Source: Rhynchospora pubera (Eukaryota; Streptophyta; Magnoliopsida; Poales; Cyperaceae). From it: a stretch of DNA of 64,000 bases. Position 1 is the first letter of the stretch. Each line of letters opens with the position of its first letter. A model generated the notes under the pieces. The model did not search any database. It saw nothing but the letters and a program-made list of their open reading frames with translations, and was not told the origin of the DNA. Made by a program: the position numbers and the translations under genes. Below are positions 53,168 to 64,000 of the stretch, one piece after another. The stretch covers positions 318,434,513-318,498,512 of the forward strand of contig CM051459.1 of the NCBI GenBank assembly GCA_028095005.1, written 5' to 3'.

Positions 53168-56100
53168 ATGAGCGTGGTGGGTTTTGATCTGGGCAATGAA
53201 AGCTGCATTGTGGCTGTAGCTCGCCAGCGTGGCATTGATGTGGTATTAAACGATGAATCGAAGCGTGAAACCCCGGCTCTAGTTTTCTTCGGCGACAAGC
53301 AAAGGTCAATCGGCACCGCCGCAACTTCGTCCGTCACCAGCAATCCTAAAAACGTAGTTTCCCAAATAAAGCGTCTTATTGGGCGCAAGTTTTCTGACCC
53401 TGATGTCCAATTGGATCTCCAATCTCTACCGTTTAAGGTATCGGAGGGACCTGATGGTTTCCCATTGATCCATGTTCGATACCTCGGTGAAGAGAAGGTC
53501 TTCACCCCGACCCAAATCCTTGCCATGGTTCTCTCAAACTTGAAAACTATTGCTGAGAAAAATCTAAATGCTGCTGTGGTTGACTGTTGTATCGGCATCC
53601 CCATTTACTTCACGGATTTGCAAAGACGTGCTGTTCTTGATGCAGCTAGAATTGCGGGACTCCACCCATTAAGGTTGTTCCATGAGACTACTGCGACAGC
53701 ATTGGCTTATGGTATATACAAAACTGACTTGCCGGAGAATGACCAGCTGAATGTTGCCTTTGTTGATGTAGGCCATGCCAGCATGCAAGTCTGTATTGCG
53801 GGTTTCAAAAAAGGGCAACTTAAGATCTTGTCCCACTCATATGACAGCTCCCTTGGTGGGAGAGATTTTGATGAGGTTCTGTTCAAGTATTTTGCTGCCA
53901 AGTTCAAGGAGGAGTACAAAATTGACGTGTACCAGAATGCACGCGCATGCATAAGGCTCCGCACTGCATGTGAAAAGTTGAAGAAGGTGCTCAGTGCAAA
54001 TCCTGAGGCTCCATTGAGCATCGAGTGTTTGATGGACGAGAAAGATGTTAGGGGGTTCATTAAGAGGGAAGAGTTTGAGAAATTGTCTGCACCAATTTTG
54101 GAGCGGGTTAAGGGACCTTTGGAGAAGGCCCTTGCAGAGGCAATGTTGACTGTAGACATGGTGCATTTTGTGGAAGTGGTTGGTTCAGGGTCGAGGGTGC
54201 CCGCAATTATCAAGATTTTGACCGAGTTCTTTGGAAAAGAGCCGAGGAGAACAATGAATGCTAGTGAGTGTGTGGCACGTGGCTGTGCATTGGAATGTGC
54301 CATTCTTAGCCCTACCTTCAAAGTTCGTGAATTTCAGGTATGGGTTAAGTAGGTTTATTTATTGTGGCATGACTGTGCGGTTTTGATTCTGCCTATTGTT
54401 TTTACACTTAACCAAGACCTTTTATAATGTGTAATCAAACCATTATTGACCTGCAATCTTGGTTGATAGTAGGTTTACTTTTTAATATTCGAAAATTTGA
54501 CAATACTTAGTTTATGAAGTTTCTTGTGCAATGCAGGTTAATGACAGCTTTCCGTTCTCGATTGCCTTGTCATGGAAGGCTGAAAATGGAGCTGAGAGCA
54601 ACACTGTTGTTTTCCCTAAAGGGAATCCATTGGGTAGTTTGAAGGTGTTGACATTCTACAGGGCTAATACCTTCACTGTTGATGCTGTCTACACTGACAA
54701 TTCGACGAAGATAAGCACATACACGGTTAGTGCTCATAATTGGTTTCTGACTTTCTGTTCTCAGGAACTTTGCTGAAAGACCTTTCTGCTTGATCCTATC
54801 CTGGTATATATGTTTCTAAAGGTCATTTTTTTATCACTCTCTATTTTCCATGAGAATTGTTCCATGGAAAACCACAAATTATTAAGTTCAGCTATTTGGC
54901 CCTACTGAAAATATCCAGTTTTTCATTTAAGATGGTTGTATGTTTAGAGCATAGTTGTTGCTGGTATGTTAAATTTTAAAATACCCGAAGGTACTGAGAT
55001 TCTGTTCTACATAGCAACTTTTTAGAGCATATTATTTTGATGCTAAGTTTCTGAAATTGTTACTTGAAGGCTAGTTGTATTTTGTTGTTTGTAGATTGGT
55101 CCATTCCAGTCGAGCACAGGGGAGAAGGCCAAACTGAGAGTCAAGGCTCGGCTGAACATTCATGGGATTGTGTCTGTTGAATCTGCAACCGTAAGTGCTT
55201 GAGAAATAGTACTAGTATTTGTGAAAATAAGATTTAATCAGTCCTCAGTTTGTTTGGGACTAGATCTTTTTCTTGTTGTAAAAAAATTCAATAGGTGTAA
55301 CTACTTGAGAGTCTGCAACTGAAATGTCTCAAACATTTTCAAATGTGGGAGTCCTTTTGACATGGCAGCTTTCATATTTAAATTGAACCTGTGTTGAGTT
55401 CTATCTAAGAAAAATATGAATGTCTACTAGGGGCTGTTGTAGATGAAGAAGCTCCTCTGCACCAGTATGATAATTTTGTTAGTTCATAAATAATGTTACA
55501 TTCAACTCAAATATATCAATGCCCCTCAATTGTTTGCAGATGATAGAAGAGGAGGAAACTGAAGTTCCTGTCACTCCTAACTTAAATGAAGTACCCAAAG
55601 AGGCAGCAAAGATGGAGACTGATGAATCTCAAAATGACGCACCCCCAGCTGGTGACGTAAACATGCAGGATTCCAAACCTGAATCAGATTCTGGTGCTGC
55701 TGCTTCTGGAAGTGAGAATGGGATCACAGAATCTGATGAGAAGCCTGTTCAAATGGAAACAGATAGCAAGGCATGTCATCATTACTCTGGTTTTATTATT
55801 CTTCTAATAATACCTTTGTTTTAAGCAACATAAGTTGGTTTTCCAAAAGACGACATCCTAATTGAGTATTGCGTGCCATACATTGTATAAACTCTTGACA
55901 TTCACAATTTTTACCATGAAGTTTGCCTTGGAGCACATACTCTAGAAAGAATTTTTTTGTTGCTGTGCTTCTACTTTTGTACAGCTCTATGCTATACAAA
56001 CATTTGTCTGTGTAGTCTTAGGTATCCCTTTCTATGGAAGGCTATGCATATAATCAATGCAAAAATGAAGGCAAAGTTTTTGTAATAATTAGCCTGCCAA

Positions 56101-58031
56101 ATGTGAGACAATTTAATGATTTTTTAGGGCGAGTCCAAGAAGAAAGTAAAGAAGACAAATGTGCCAGTGAAAGAAGTTGTATATGGTGCTTTGCCAGCAG
56201 AGGAGCTGCAGAAGGCATGCGAGAAAGAATTTGAGATGGCTCTTCAGGACAGAGTTATGGAAGAAACTAAGGACAAGAAGAATGCCCTTGAGGCTTATGT
56301 GTATGATATGCGTAATAAGGTAATAGTATTCATCACCATCCTTTTCATACAGGATCTTTAGCTGTAATTTAAATGAGGTTCCTTAGGAAGTGTACTGAAA
56401 TTGCAATTCAGTCGTATTTATAAAATCTTGAAGAATTGAAGAATAATACTTGAACCTCTCAGCACATTATTTTCACGTGTGAGATCACAGTTTTCTAATG
56501 GAACAAGTGTGCTTATTTGTTACAAGATGATCTGTTGTCTCTTGTGCATTTCCTACAACATACTTTAAATTTCCTAACAAAATAGGAAGTGAAAATTGAA
56601 GATGTTATACAGCCTCATAGAGTATCTCTATCCTCTGAAGGTCATTTCAGAATTATTATTATTAAATTATTATTCTCCCTGGTAATGTAGACAAACTTGT
56701 TTCTAGCAAAATTGATCTTACCTGACATTTTTTATTGGTTTTTGTTATTTGTAGCTTCATGACAAGTACAGTGAATTTGTAATGGAGGCAGAAAAGGAAG
56801 CCTTCATAGCAAGATTACAAGAGATTGAGGATTGGATCTATGATGAGGGTGAAGACGAAACCAAGGGAGTATATGTTGCAAAGCTGGATGAGCTTAAAAC
56901 AGTAAGCCAGTTATTCTAAAAGAATATATTAAGTTGGGGGCTCTCAAGCTTTAGTATACTTACATTGTCACTAGTGCTTTGAATTGTCATCATTTTGATT
57001 TTTTGTATAATCATGCTCTTTATTTATTTATTTTTTGTCTTTTTTTACTGCAGGAAGGTGACCCAATTGAACAGCGTTACAAGGAGTGGACAGAAAGGAA
57101 ACCAGCTGTTGATCAACTGATGTACTGCATCAACAGCTTTAGAGAGGCAGCTTTGTCCAAGGACCCCAAGTTTGATCACATTGAAGTGGAGGAGAAACAG
57201 AAGGTATTGATTCATCAGTTGAAGACTGCTAGAAGAAATATGAATTTTTTTGCATACTAAACCTAACATAGCAAGGAGGGTTTGTTAAAATACTGTTTTT
57301 TCACGGTCTAGATTTTTATTACCTTTCTGTGTGCTTTATCGACTTTCTTTTACAACTGCAGTCTAGTTTGTTTATTTCTTTTCTGGTCCTTTCTTTAGGT
57401 GTTAAACGAGTGCTCAGAAGCTGAGGCATGGTTGGCGGATAAGTTACAGCAGCAAGATGCCCTGCCCAAGCATGCCCCTCCTGCTCTTCCCTCTGCAGAC
57501 CTAAAGAGGAAGACTGAAACTCTGGACAGGTACTGTATTCTATCAATGATAGCCCATTTATGTAATTATATCGGGTTTAACTCTTGCAGAGTTTCTGGAC
57601 TTTGATAATTCTACTGACAATCACCTCAGCAATATTATACAAACTGTAGTTCTACAAAGAGCTAGGGAAAACATTAGAACCCTATCTGACTAAAGCTTTA
57701 TTTGACTGGTACTTCAATTTCCATAGGATGAGAAGAGGGTTCTGTAAATTGTTATTATAGGTTTTTTTTTGCCCCCTGCACAGTAGTAAACTCTGTTGCC
57801 TCACCTATTGACAGGTTCTGCAAGCCGATAATGACCAAGCCAAAGCCACCTCCAGCTAAGCCTCAAACTCCACCACCGTCAACACCACAACAGGAGGCCC
57901 AAACGCCACCCCAATCCGAACAGGAACAACAAAACCACCATGAAGAGGGTGCCCATGCGTCTGAGGAAGGGGAGTCTGCTGAGCCAATGGACACAGACAA
58001 AGCTGAAGGGAGCCCTCCTCCTAGTGCCTGA
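53168..58031 (+). CDS. HSP70-15: Hsp110-type chaperone, HSP70-14/15 orthologue
   Basis: Nine coding exons in phase: 53168-54337, 54537-54725, 55095-55190, 55540-55770, 56128-56319, 56755-56901, 57054-57203, 57399-57529, 57815-58031; 840 aa, near the Arabidopsis HSP70-15 length. The start is MSVVGFDLGNESC, the Hsp110 opening, not the in-frame upstream ATG in the intron. The nucleotide-binding domain fills exon 1 (~1-390): GFDLGNE, IGIPIYFTDLQRRA, FVDVGHASMQV, SGSRVPAIIKIL. The beta-sandwich (~391-480), an acidic linker (METDESQND, PVQMETDSK) and a helical domain (FEMALQDRVMEETKDKKNA, EDETKGVYVAKL) follow; the tail is proline/glutamate-rich without EEVD, so cytosolic Hsp110 and not canonical Hsp70. 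Known role: nucleotide exchange for Hsp70 and holdase activity. Intron 4 (55771-56127) has a GC donor. Confidence 0.96.
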
Positions 58032-59757
58032 GTTTCAACACCTATCCATTGTCACAACACTGGATATGCTATTTAATCATAGATCCAAAGATTAGGGATG
58101 TTTCCTCTTTTTTTTTTTTGCCGTGGATTTAGTTATGGTGTGATTTGGGGAATTTGACGCCACCCCGTGTGTAGTTCTGTTGTTTTATCCTCGTTAGTTA
58201 TACCAGTCTGGATGGAGTTTTTTTTTTATTTATATACTTTCATTAGTTATGGTGTTTTATGGAGGGCCGATTCTGAATTGTTTGTTGAGGTGAATTTTTT
58301 TGGTTCTCTCTTTGTGGTACAGTTTTACTAAGGGAGCGAGGATTATATGTTTGAATTTGACTGTTCACCAAACAAAGGATATATCATTTCTGCCTACCTT
58401 CGTTGTTGCTAATTTTTACATCTTTTACATGTCATTGCACGTTAATTTAGTGTTTTAATTGCAAAATGTTTGAGCAAATCAGGTCGTCTTTTGATTGAAA
58501 ACAAGTGTGGTGGTGTTCTATACTGAAATACCAGAAAACTACTCGTGCATGAATTTTGTAGTTTATAAAATAGATAGTATTGGCATGCTTGATTCGCAGC
58601 TTGAAACTGGCCCAGGAGGATTTTTATTAAATGTTTTTGAGATTCTAGAATCTCTTCTCAAATACCTATATTAAGAAAGAAGTTCAGTATGTTGTGACAT
58701 GTATAATGCGTTTCTATTCGAAACATAACAATAAATCAAAGGATGAGAATTAATTTGTAACATAATTATTAATTAAATAAAACAGAAAACGAACGTTGCT
58801 GTATGTTTATTATAATTTTAAATTAAAATAAATCATTAATATCAAATTTGATACAATAACAAAAATTAGTTCTCCAATAAAAAGTAAAAAAAAATTGACC
58901 ATAAATCTTTTGAGCACGCTGGTTGATGATATTTTATACACACCCTATCTAACTTAACTATAGACATAGTTAGCCTTTTTTAATTTAGTCCCTGCTTAAT
59001 CAACTGTCACGATTGTCGAATATTTTTTAATTAATTATTTCTTCAATAATAAATTAAAGATGTATTTAAAATTTTAAATAAAGTGAAACAACATCGATCG
59101 ATACAGGGGTCAAACGACATCACAAAAGTCTAAAGCTCCATGGAAATGCAGGGAAACAGTTGTAAGGCGTGGCTGGATATAGTGCTAGGAACGCCATGAT
59201 TACGAAACAGTTGCATTACCTCTACCTCGAGTAAAACTGACAGGACATTGTTAACAATATGCAAATGATGTTTTGCAACATACGTGCGGAGTACATTTCT
59301 TTTTTTTTTTATTATTATTATAAATTACTCCATAAATTTCTAATCGAGATTTGTTTCTTTCTCGACCTTTTCTGCATCCAATCACAACAAAGAAACCGTT
59401 ACAGTATGCAAATGACACTTTTAAGTTTTAAAGCTTCTCTTGTGTTTAGGTTCTTTTGAGTGTCATTTATTCCATGAATTAACTGAACCAAATTAACACA
59501 GGACCTCATTTAAGGTAAAAAAAATCATAAAAATTAACTAATTGCTCCCAAAATGCAATTAATAGCTGTAACCGAATTTATTTGAACTAACTGCGACCAC
59601 TGACCCAGCATGTAATGCTAGAATGTATTGACACGCTTTCGTGTGCAATTCACGATTAAATCCATAATTCCATGCCCTATTTCAGATTATGAAATCAATC
59701 AAAATTAGCTGTTATCTCTGAGTTCGATTCACTATTGTTTGTCAGAACACATTATTT
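58032..59757. other. HSP110 3'UTR and intergenic DNA
   Basis: The 3'UTR probably extends over the first 250-400 bp (T-rich, GTTAGTTATACCAGTCTG then TTTATGGAGGGCC). Beyond it, no gene recognised. Confidence 0.45.
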
Positions 59758-59765
59758 ATACTAAC

Positions 59766-59949
59766 CAAGTTTTTTAAAAAACTCCGTTTTTTCCGTTTAA
59801 TCGCCGTTTTATTTATATTTTTGTTTACACAACACAACCGTTTTATCCGATATTTCACCGTTTTATCCGTTTTATCGCCGTTTTATTACCGATTAACGCT
59901 AAATCACCACCCAACCGCTAAATCGCACAAATCGCATTTTAAAACCTTG
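59766..59949. mobile_element. hAT-type MITE (184 bp)
   Basis: Ends CAAGTTTTTTAAAA and TTTTAAAACCTTG, with an 8-bp target duplication ATACTAAC (59758-59765 and 59950-59957). Internal CCGTTTTATCGCCGTTTTAT motifs match those of the MITE in MSH7 intron 14, so the two belong to one family. Confidence 0.93.
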
Positions 59950-60076
59950 ATACTAACCTAGAAAAATACACTAATTTCCATGCAAAGATATGCTATTATA
60001 ATGCATATACAACGCATTATGGACATCCGATGACGTGTTTACTTTATTAAAGAATTATTTGAAGTTATACGATCAA

Positions 60077-60223
60077 GGCTCCGTTTGGATGGTGTGGGAA
60101 TAAGAGGAATAAGTGAAGTGAGAAAAAATATTGAAAAATGTGTAACTTTGTGAAGAGTTTGAATTGTTTATAATAAATTTATTTTTTTATTTTCTTATTC
60201 CCACACCTCATCCAAACGGAGCC
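60077..60223 (+). mobile_element. PIF/Harbinger-like MITE (147 bp)
   Basis: Perfect inverted ends GGCTCCGTTTGGATG and CATCCAAACGGAGCC, flanked by CAA on both sides (60074-60076, 60224-60226). Core AAAAATGTGTAACTTTGTGA as in the 22.5-, 39.9- and 43.1-kb copies. Confidence 0.93.
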
Positions 60224-60509
60224 CAAAACAAAAACTGACGTTATTCTTATGAACCAAAAAAAGAACTATTTATTTATTTATTTTAAAACAACATATTCTG
60301 GACTATCATGTACAGATATTAGATATACTATACTATAAATCATTTTATAATTCTGGGCAAAGTAACTTTAATAATTCATCAGGTATCATGTATATTGTCA
60401 GCAAATACTAACAAATACTCCGCGTATATTGTCAACTTTCTGCGAAAGAAAACTCTTGTGTCAATTTAAATGCTCAATTTTTAATTTTAGAGTAATTACA
60501 CCTAATTAA

Positions 60510-61215
60510 TTCATTAAACAACAATCATACAAGATCTAGTGCCATAAGTTATTCTACACAAACGAAGGGTTAGGAGGATATATCTCTTCTTGAATCGTAT
60601 CAAGGAGGCTCATGCCTAGGCTTTGGAGTAAGTGGCGTGCTCTTCTTGTGCCTCCACCTTCGTCGATGGCCGCATCGAGTCCACCAAGAGAATTAATCAA
60701 TTCCTTCAACCCTTGTGCTAGTAAGAGGAAGATGAAAGTCTAATTCCAAGGTATTCTCTCTTCTATTCAATTAACACTTTAATTTGTGGAGAGAATTTAT
60801 GCTCAACACATGAGTAAGGTATTCTCTCTTCTATCTTTTCTCTTGTGTGGATTTCGGCCAAAGGAAGAGAGGAGAGGGAGTGGAAAGGAGGCTAGAGTTT
60901 CCCTCAAAATAAACTCCTATATATAGACCTCTTGACCTAGCTCCCTACCTACCTTTACGTGGACAAAAATGCCTTTGTATGGCCGGCCACATGGGGTGGA
61001 TTTATGGGCTACACTAAGTGTATTATAAGTCCATTAATTCAATCCATTACTTTTCTCTTCAATTAATCTTAAATCAGACTTTTATATAACTAATTAAATA
61101 GAAGCCCAATTAGCTCAAATAAATTAAAATAAGTTGAACATAATTAATTATTAACTTAGTAATAATCAATTTATTTCTATATGATCCATTTGACTTAATT
61201 AATTATAACGGTCTG
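60510..61215 (-). mobile_element. LTR-like segment, probably Copia type, boundaries unclear
   Basis: On the minus strand the sequence has the look of a plant LTR: AT-rich U3, CTATATATAGGAGTTTATTT as a promoter near 60915, then CTCTCCTCTCTTCC, and a repeated AGAAGAGAGAATACCTTAC block (near 60750 and 60820). No TG...CA ends or target duplication could be fixed, and no internal coding region is attached. Confidence 0.35.
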
Positions 61216-61219
61216 TAAC

Positions 61220-62701
61220 TGTCGCGGCTTTTTCGTCATTATTCTCCTCGAAGGAATTTCTCGAAGAACAATGGGAACATAGCCTTAGATTCACCTCCCT
61301 TAAGGTTTCGATCTCTTTAGCGAACATCTCTCAACACAAGAGAATCCTATAAAGAGTCGCTACTTAAAGAAGTTTCTTGATTTAGTGGGTCTTTTCTTTC
61401 CAGTAGGCGCAAGCCCCTACTGTTAATTACCCCGAGTTGCCTACGGGAATCTCTGATTAAAGGATATAAAGGGTATTGACGTAATGAGCTAGGAAAAGAG
61501 ACTTATGGAGTGCTATTATTTGGCTTAAGGAGGACTTAATTGATGGTACCAAATCTAATAGACGGGACCCAATTAAGGATCGACAAAAGACTTCTAACTT
61601 AACTAAAAGAAGGGAAGGGATTTTTGATTTAGAAGAGATTTTTGTTCGAAGAGGGGTGAATCTTCATGTAGCGTTGTTTTGGTGTTGTTTGGTGAACTCT
61701 CGGGGCTATGACTGGCCTTCTTGTGAGAGTGAAAATGAGTTTTACAACCTTCAGGATCTCTTGGGCGACCTTTCGACGAAAGTTGGTTCTTTTACAACCC
61801 TAGGGACCATCTTGATCGGTCTTCTTAATAAGAGTTGGTTCTTTAACGACCCTAGGGACCATCTTAGTCGGTCTTCTTAATAAGAGTCGGTTCTCGGGAC
61901 CATCTTAGTCGGTCTTCTTGTGAGAACAAAAGAAGAGTTTTACAACCTTAGGGGCATGTGGCGCCTTTGAGCTAAAGTTGGTTCTTTTACAACCCTAGGG
62001 ACCATCTTGCTCGGTCTTCTTAATAAGAGTTGGTTCTTTAACGACCCTAGGGACCATCTTGCTCGGTCTTCTTAATAAGAGTCGGTTCTCGGGACCATCT
62101 TAATCGGTCTTCTTGTGAGAACAAAAATGGAATTCTTTGGACGAGGGGGCCCGTAAGAATTCAATTTCTAAGTCATCTAAGGTCGATCTCAACCCTAGCG
62201 AGGGACTTTTCCTCAAACGAAAAGGTTTTGGTTTTGACTTTGGATTTCACGTTTGAACTTTTAATTTCTGAGATTTCACTTGGGATCTTGGTGATTTTAT
62301 TCACTTTGGCCTTTTGGCACCTTTTACTTTTTAGAAAATACTTAACATGGAAGATAACACTTGTGAAGTTATTTAGCCTTTTTAAAAAAATATATTATAT
62401 TTTTGTTTACTTGGACGTATTTAACTTTTGAAAGTAGTATATTTGAAATTCATTTTTAGAGCAAAATACTTCAAAAATATAAAAGGCCGCTACTTTGACA
62501 CAATTTCATATCAAAGTATCAGTGAAGTTAGCTTATTTTGATTTTTAGAAATTTATGGATGTGTCGTTTGTATTTTTCTAAGCTTCCTATTATTTTTAAT
62601 GAGTTTCCTAAGTTTCTGCTGACATGGCATTTCCTAATTGGTCCACCTCAGCCTAATCATCACTGGGGTTCCTGTTGGGTGTTAGTTATCTAATCCCGAC
62701 A
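61220..62701 (+). mobile_element. Probable solo LTR of a long-LTR (Ty3/Gypsy-like) retrotransposon
   Basis: The 1482-bp block begins TGTCGCGGCTTTTTCG and ends TAATCCCGACA (TGTCG...CGACA) and is flanked by TAAC on both sides (61216-61219, 62702-62705). No primer-binding site or polypurine tract adjoins it and there is no coding sequence beside it. Internal tandem repeats (61.77-62.13 kb) are common in such LTRs. A 4-bp duplication is shorter than the usual 5 bp, so the end may be off by one base. Confidence 0.62.
61775..62125 (+). repeat. Nested tandem repeats within the LTR
   Basis: CCTAGGGACCATCTTG then TCGGTCTTCTTAATAAGAGT recurs at ~60-bp spacing, and a ~200-bp block (GTTGGTTCTTTTACAACCCT through GTCTTCTTGTGAGAACAAAA) occurs twice (61781-61929 and 61976-62125). 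The similar wording makes the region open in several frames. Confidence 0.9.
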
Positions 62702-62705
62702 TAAC

Positions 62706-63956
62706 TCAGTGTAGCAGGTCACTGACAACACTATGACTCGCTACAGTGTCCTTTCGCCACTGAAGACCGAAGAGGTCTCGGCGCTGAACATCAAATGAAG
62801 GAATCGGGTTCATTTTCTCCGTTACAGGGTTCGACTCTTACGGATCTCGACCCGCTAAGTATTCCGTCCAACGCTGCTTCCAGGAAGGGGCTTGGAAGCA
62901 TCGTGAGACTGAGATGAGTGCATTGGTGAGCTTCATTTATACTGCACTAGCTTCACTTGGTGGGAGGACGAAGGACAGGTACAGTGATGCCAAGGGTTGG
63001 TACTGATGTCGAATGAAGGGGAATTTGTGCCAGAGAAGATTAGTTCAGTGCTTGGATAATGTGAAAAAGACAATCCACGAGCCAATTGACTATGCACGTC
63101 CTTAATTTTATAACATCCAAAAGATATCAAATAATATTTACAACATTATGCTCACACACTTAAATAAAGATCTCATATGGCCCCGTACACGAAACCAGAG
63201 ATGGCTTAGCCTTATAAATACCTAGAAAGCATATATGCTCCATACAACCTCTATATTAACAAGACATGGGCCAGCAACAGATATCAGTTTTCAACAAATT
63301 TAACCATGTCAGTCATTAACACATTACTCAAATTAACCAAATTACTTTTACAAACTCAACTTTCTTATCTCAGGTTTTATTTGCAAAAGGCAAAAAAAAT
63401 ACACCATCAGGATTTTATACAGTTTGGTCCTTAACGAAATACAGAATTGGCGAACTAAAAAGCAACATGGGGCTCTGCATTTAGGTCATACTTCCTAGAC
63501 TTACTTCATACTATAATTCCTGCTGGTCAGGCGGTCATTTCATTTAGCCTTATTTTTACAAATATACCCATATACTATATATTATTGCAAACATTCCTAT
63601 TAACAAGGGCTGGTAAACATTTGGTCAGTACCCTCTTCGAGAATTATATTTGGCTTATCCATGAACTGTATACATGAGTAACAAGCAATGGCAAACTGCA
63701 TCACGTTTTTGTACTTATTTCAGGGTCCTTGATAATTGACGGATGCAACCATGACAACCATAAATAAATCATGCATTCACTATTTCTATCTGAACCCCAC
63801 ACAAAACAATAATTATTATAGTAATACAACAACAATGAGAATTATCACCTAACAAGAGGACAAGAACTCCACTCAGGTTCCTGTACTTAAATCGAATCGG
63901 GACTGAAGTTGAACGAACTTGCAGATAGAAAGCAACACTGGATTGCGAATCAATGC
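62706..63956. other. No gene recognised; possible 3'UTR of a minus-strand gene at the right end
   Basis: Moderate GC to about 63.0 kb, then AT-rich. No exon recognised; a 65-codon minus frame at 62933-63130 has no family resemblance. Confidence 0.35.
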
Positions 63957-64000
63957 TTACTGGTGTATCTCCATGGTCAGGGGTTTAGTCAATTCCTTAA
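63957..64000 (-). CDS. Possible C-terminal codons of a gene cut by the window edge
   Basis: The last 44 bases on the minus strand read KELTKPLTMEIHQ then TAA. The frame is open to the edge, but 14 codons are too few to identify a family or exclude chance. Confidence 0.2.
   Translation of the reverse strand, partial: KELTKPLTMEIHQ

Overview
This is nuclear DNA of a flowering plant, most likely a eudicot. Genes are sparse and split by many short introns, intergenic DNA is AT-rich, and there are dense plant-type transposons. MSH7, a MutS homologue found only in plants, is present. The species cannot be named from the sequence alone.

Layout. 0-22 kb is almost gene-free: an LRR-kinase exon at the left edge, a satellite-like array of about 15 units near 138 bp (1.54-3.59 kb), a 3.2-kb non-autonomous CACTA element carrying a small spliced reading frame (4374-7601), a direct duplication at 11.65-12.22 kb, a 5'-truncated LINE with an open 1171-codon frame (14.7-18.5 kb), a probable solo Copia LTR and a second, shorter CACTA element (20159-21330). 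23.0-24.4 kb holds a secreted glycine-rich protein gene (minus). 25.0-35.2 kb is a complete 17-exon MSH7 gene (minus, 1044 codons plus stop), with a hAT MITE, a microsatellite-bounded hairpin element and a SINE in its introns. Just upstream lie a Mutator-type element with a 9-bp target duplication and then an inverted, circularly permuted copy of MSH7 exon 1 and its promoter. 36.8-43.2 kb is tandem repeats plus hAT and PIF/Harbinger-type MITEs. 44.5-47.9 kb is a decayed fragment of the DNA polymerase alpha catalytic-subunit gene (minus), followed by a complete small RWP-RK gene (48.3-49.4 kb, minus). 52.5-58.0 kb is a complete HSP70-15/Hsp110-type chaperone gene (plus, 840 aa, intron in the 5'UTR). 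58-64 kb is MITEs, two LTR-like blocks and what may be the last codons of another minus-strand gene.

The three well-supported conserved genes (MSH7, HSP110, RWP-RK) do unrelated jobs: mismatch recognition with MSH2, nucleotide exchange or holdase activity for Hsp70, and transcriptional regulation. They are neighbours only. The most unusual signals are the permuted MSH7 5' duplicate, the CACTA element with a spliced mini-gene, the foldback element in a (TA)n tract, and two GC-AG introns with the same GCATGT donor. Exon boundaries were placed by reading splice sites, checking phase and comparing with remembered family sequences; no alignment or database search was run.
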